Below, in pieces: positions 5,201-6,759 of a stretch of 6,759 bases of DNA. Position 1 is the stretch's first letter. The number at the start of each line of letters is the position of its first letter. The notes below the pieces were generated by a model, which saw only the letters and a list, made by a program, of their open reading frames with translations, was not told the DNA's origin and did no database searches. Source of the stretch: an uncultured Sphingomonadaceae bacterium (GTDB taxonomy: Bacteria > Pseudomonadota > Alphaproteobacteria > Sphingomonadales > Sphingomonadaceae); contig CAMLKX010000102.1 in assembly GCA_946480515.1 (NCBI GenBank), positions 1-6,759 of the forward strand, in the 5' to 3' direction. The position numbers and the translations under genes were made by a program.

Positions 5201-6759
5201 GCGACCACCGTTTCGCAGCGATCGCACAGCGCGCCGTCTCCCTCGACCTCGGGCAGGTGCCGCCAGCAGCGACCGCATTTGTGAACGGACGTCCTCGCGA
5301 CACTGATGCCGCCACTGCTCTGCGCCAAATGAACGGTCCCAGTGATGAATGTCTCTGACAGCAGCCTCGGGTCGCGATAGTCTCCGAGGATTGCCCCAAG
5401 GTCTGAAAGAGTTACTTCCGCTTCCAGGCTGGAGCCGAGCGTCTTGTCGCGCCGTAAAGGCTCGATTGCTTCAGTAACTCGCTGCCTGAGCTCCCGAAGT
5501 TCAGTCCACTTGATGTTAAAGCTCTTATCGACGGGGATGACGGGCATCTCTGGCCACTCCAGCAGATGCACGCTCCCACCGTCCGGATAGCGCGTGCCCC
5601 ACACTTCCTCGCTCGTGAACACCAGCACCGGCGCGAGCCACCGCACCAGCGAATGGAACAGCGTGTCGAGCACTGTGCGGTAGGCGCGCCGCTTTGTATT
5701 GCCCGGCGCATCGCAATAGAGGCAGTCCTTGCGGATATCGAAGAAGAAGGCCGACAGATCGTTGTTGGCGAACTCCGCGATCAGTCGCGTGTAGCTGTTG
5801 AAGTCGAAGGCATTGACCGCCTGCCGCAGCTTCGCGTCGAGCTCCGCGGTGAGGTGGAGGATGTAGCGCTCCAGCTCCGGCATGTCCGCGACGTCAGTGA
5901 TCCGCTCTTCCTCGCTGAACCCGTCAAGCGCCCCCAGCAGGTAACGCAGCGTGTTGCGCAGTTTGCGATACTGGTCGGCCACCCCGGCGAGGATTTCCTT
6001 GCCGATGCGATGATCCTCGGTGAAGTCGACCGACAGCGCCCACAGCCGCAGAATGTCGGCGCCATAATCCCGCATCAGATCGGTCGGGCTGACCGTGTTG
6101 CCGAGGCTCTTGGACATTTTCATGCCCTTGGCATCCATGGTGAAGCCGTGGGTCAGGACTGCGGCGTAGGGGGCCTGCCCGCGGGTGCCGCAGCTTTCCA
6201 GCAGCGACGACTGGAACCAGCCGCGATGCTGGTCGGAGCCCTCCAGATAGAGGTCAGCCGGCGGGCCCTTGTGCCCTTCAGGCCGAGTCAGGTCGGGCCA
6301 GCGGCCGCTTCCGAGCACGAAGGCGTGGGTCGTCCCTGAGTCAAACCAGACGTCGAGAATGTCGGTGACGCGCTCGAAGTCCTCCGCCCGGTAATCCGCC
6401 CCGAGAAATTCCTGCGCACGAGCATCGCACCAGGCATCGACGCCGCCTTCGCGGACTGCCTCGATGATGCGGTCGTTGACCGCCGGATCGACAAGATACT
6501 GTCCGGTCTTGCGATCAACGAACAGTGTGATTGGCACGCCCCAGGCGCGCTGGCGGCTGAGCACCCAATCCGGTCGGTTTTCAACCATCGATCTGATGCG
6601 GTTTTCACCCTTTTCGGGCACCCAGCGCGTGCGGCTGATCGCGTCCAGCGCCGCTTCCCGCAGCGTCGGCGAGGCGCATTTGTCCTCGTCTGCCGGATCA
6701 ATCGCTCCGCCCTCATTCTCCCACCGCTTCTCGGCCGGGGTTTTGGCGGGCAGATGGGT
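5197..6759 (-). CDS. ileS: Isoleucyl-tRNA synthetase, C-terminal 520 residues (5' end beyond window)
   Basis: Class Ia aminoacyl-tRNA synthetase that joins isoleucine to its tRNA in the cytoplasm. The frame is open to the right edge, so the GTG at 6621 is internal; the HIGH motif and most of the editing domain lie outside. Visible are ENRPDWVLSRQRAWGVPI, DILDVWFDSGTTH, GSDQHRGWFQSSL (6240-6202) and the ATP-binding loop KMSKS (6120-6106). The anticodon-binding helical domain then runs from YRKLRNTLRYLLG through DLSAFFFDIRKDCLYCD. The C-terminus is a zinc ribbon, two Cys-X2-Cys pairs (KCGRCW and LCDRCE, 5277-5215), which marks the ordinary bacterial type (as in E. coli, about 940 residues) rather than the eukaryote-like, mupirocin-resistant type. 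At the right edge an acidic stretch before the conserved TRWVPEKGENRI is longer than in E. coli IleS. It is the upstream member of the coupled ileS-lspA-bamF-regulator series. Confidence 0.97.
   Translation of the reverse strand, partial: THLPAKTPAEKRWENEGGAIDPADEDKCASPTLREAALDAISRTRWVPEKGENRIRSMVENRPDWVLSRQRAWGVPITLFVDRKTGQYLVDPAVNDRIIEAVREGGVDAWCDARAQEFLGADYRAEDFERVTDILDVWFDSGTTHAFVLGSGRWPDLTRPEGHKGPPADLYLEGSDQHRGWFQSSLLESCGTRGQAPYAAVLTHGFTMDAKGMKMSKSLGNTVSPTDLMRDYGADILRLWALSVDFTEDHRIGKEILAGVADQYRKLRNTLRYLLGALDGFSEEERITDVADMPELERYILHLTAELDAKLRQAVNAFDFNSYTRLIAEFANNDLSAFFFDIRKDCLYCDAPGNTKRRAYRTVLDTLFHSLVRWLAPVLVFTSEEVWGTRYPDGGSVHLLEWPEMPVIPVDKSFNIKWTELRELRQRVTEAIEPLRRDKTLGSSLEAEVTLSDLGAILGDYRDPRLLSETFITGTVHLAQSSGGISVARTSVHKCGRCWRHLPEVEGDGALCDRCETVVA

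Noticed and set aside
5201..5278. N-terminal extension of lspA
   Set aside because: These 26 extra residues are Arg-rich, lie inside ileS and precede a normal LspA N-terminus. The ATGA overlap at 5197-5200 is the better start.
5566..6339. 257-codon plus-strand frame opposite ileS
   Set aside because: The His/Arg/Gln-rich translation is antisense to a strongly conserved synthetase and has no motif of its own.

Overview
The window looks like ordinary chromosome from a GC-rich alphaproteobacterium, most likely of the order Sphingomonadales. The signs are a high-GC coding style throughout, a CtrA-type DNA-binding domain, a DUF3035/BamF-like lipoprotein directly after lspA, and protein sequences of sphingomonad flavour. 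The order-level placement is an inference from remembered families, not from a search. I see no mobile element, CRISPR array, tRNA or rRNA.

Plus strand, left half. The window opens inside a Do/HtrA-family serine protease, of which the end of the protease domain and both PDZ domains are present (3-797). After 15 bases comes a HerA-like ATPase of the DUF853/YjgR family (813-2426). Its stop overlaps the GTG start of an unrecognised secreted beta-rich protein by four bases (2423-3046). The three genes read as one transcription unit. It ends against the convergent queF, with the two coding regions overlapping by 16 bases.

Minus strand, right half. Read from the right edge the order is: ileS (3' 520 codons, 6759-5197), lspA (5200-4700), a BamF/DUF3035-like lipoprotein (4707-4300), a receiver-less CtrA-type winged-helix regulator (4291-3737), about 260 bases with paired hairpins and a doubtful small ORF, and queF (3474-3031). 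ileS/lspA overlap as ATGA and lspA/bamF overlap by 8 bases. The regulator starts 8 bases after the bamF stop. These four genes are therefore almost certainly co-transcribed and translationally coupled. queF may be a separate unit.

Functionally the minus-strand operon joins tRNA charging (IleS), lipoprotein maturation (LspA), an outer-membrane lipoprotein that LspA itself would process, and a DNA-binding protein that resembles CtrA but has a helical N-terminus where the phospho-receiver should be. That regulator, the altered substrate-pocket segment of the protease, and the hairpin pair between the regulator and queF are the points most worth a second look. I do not see convincing evidence for a novel multi-gene system.
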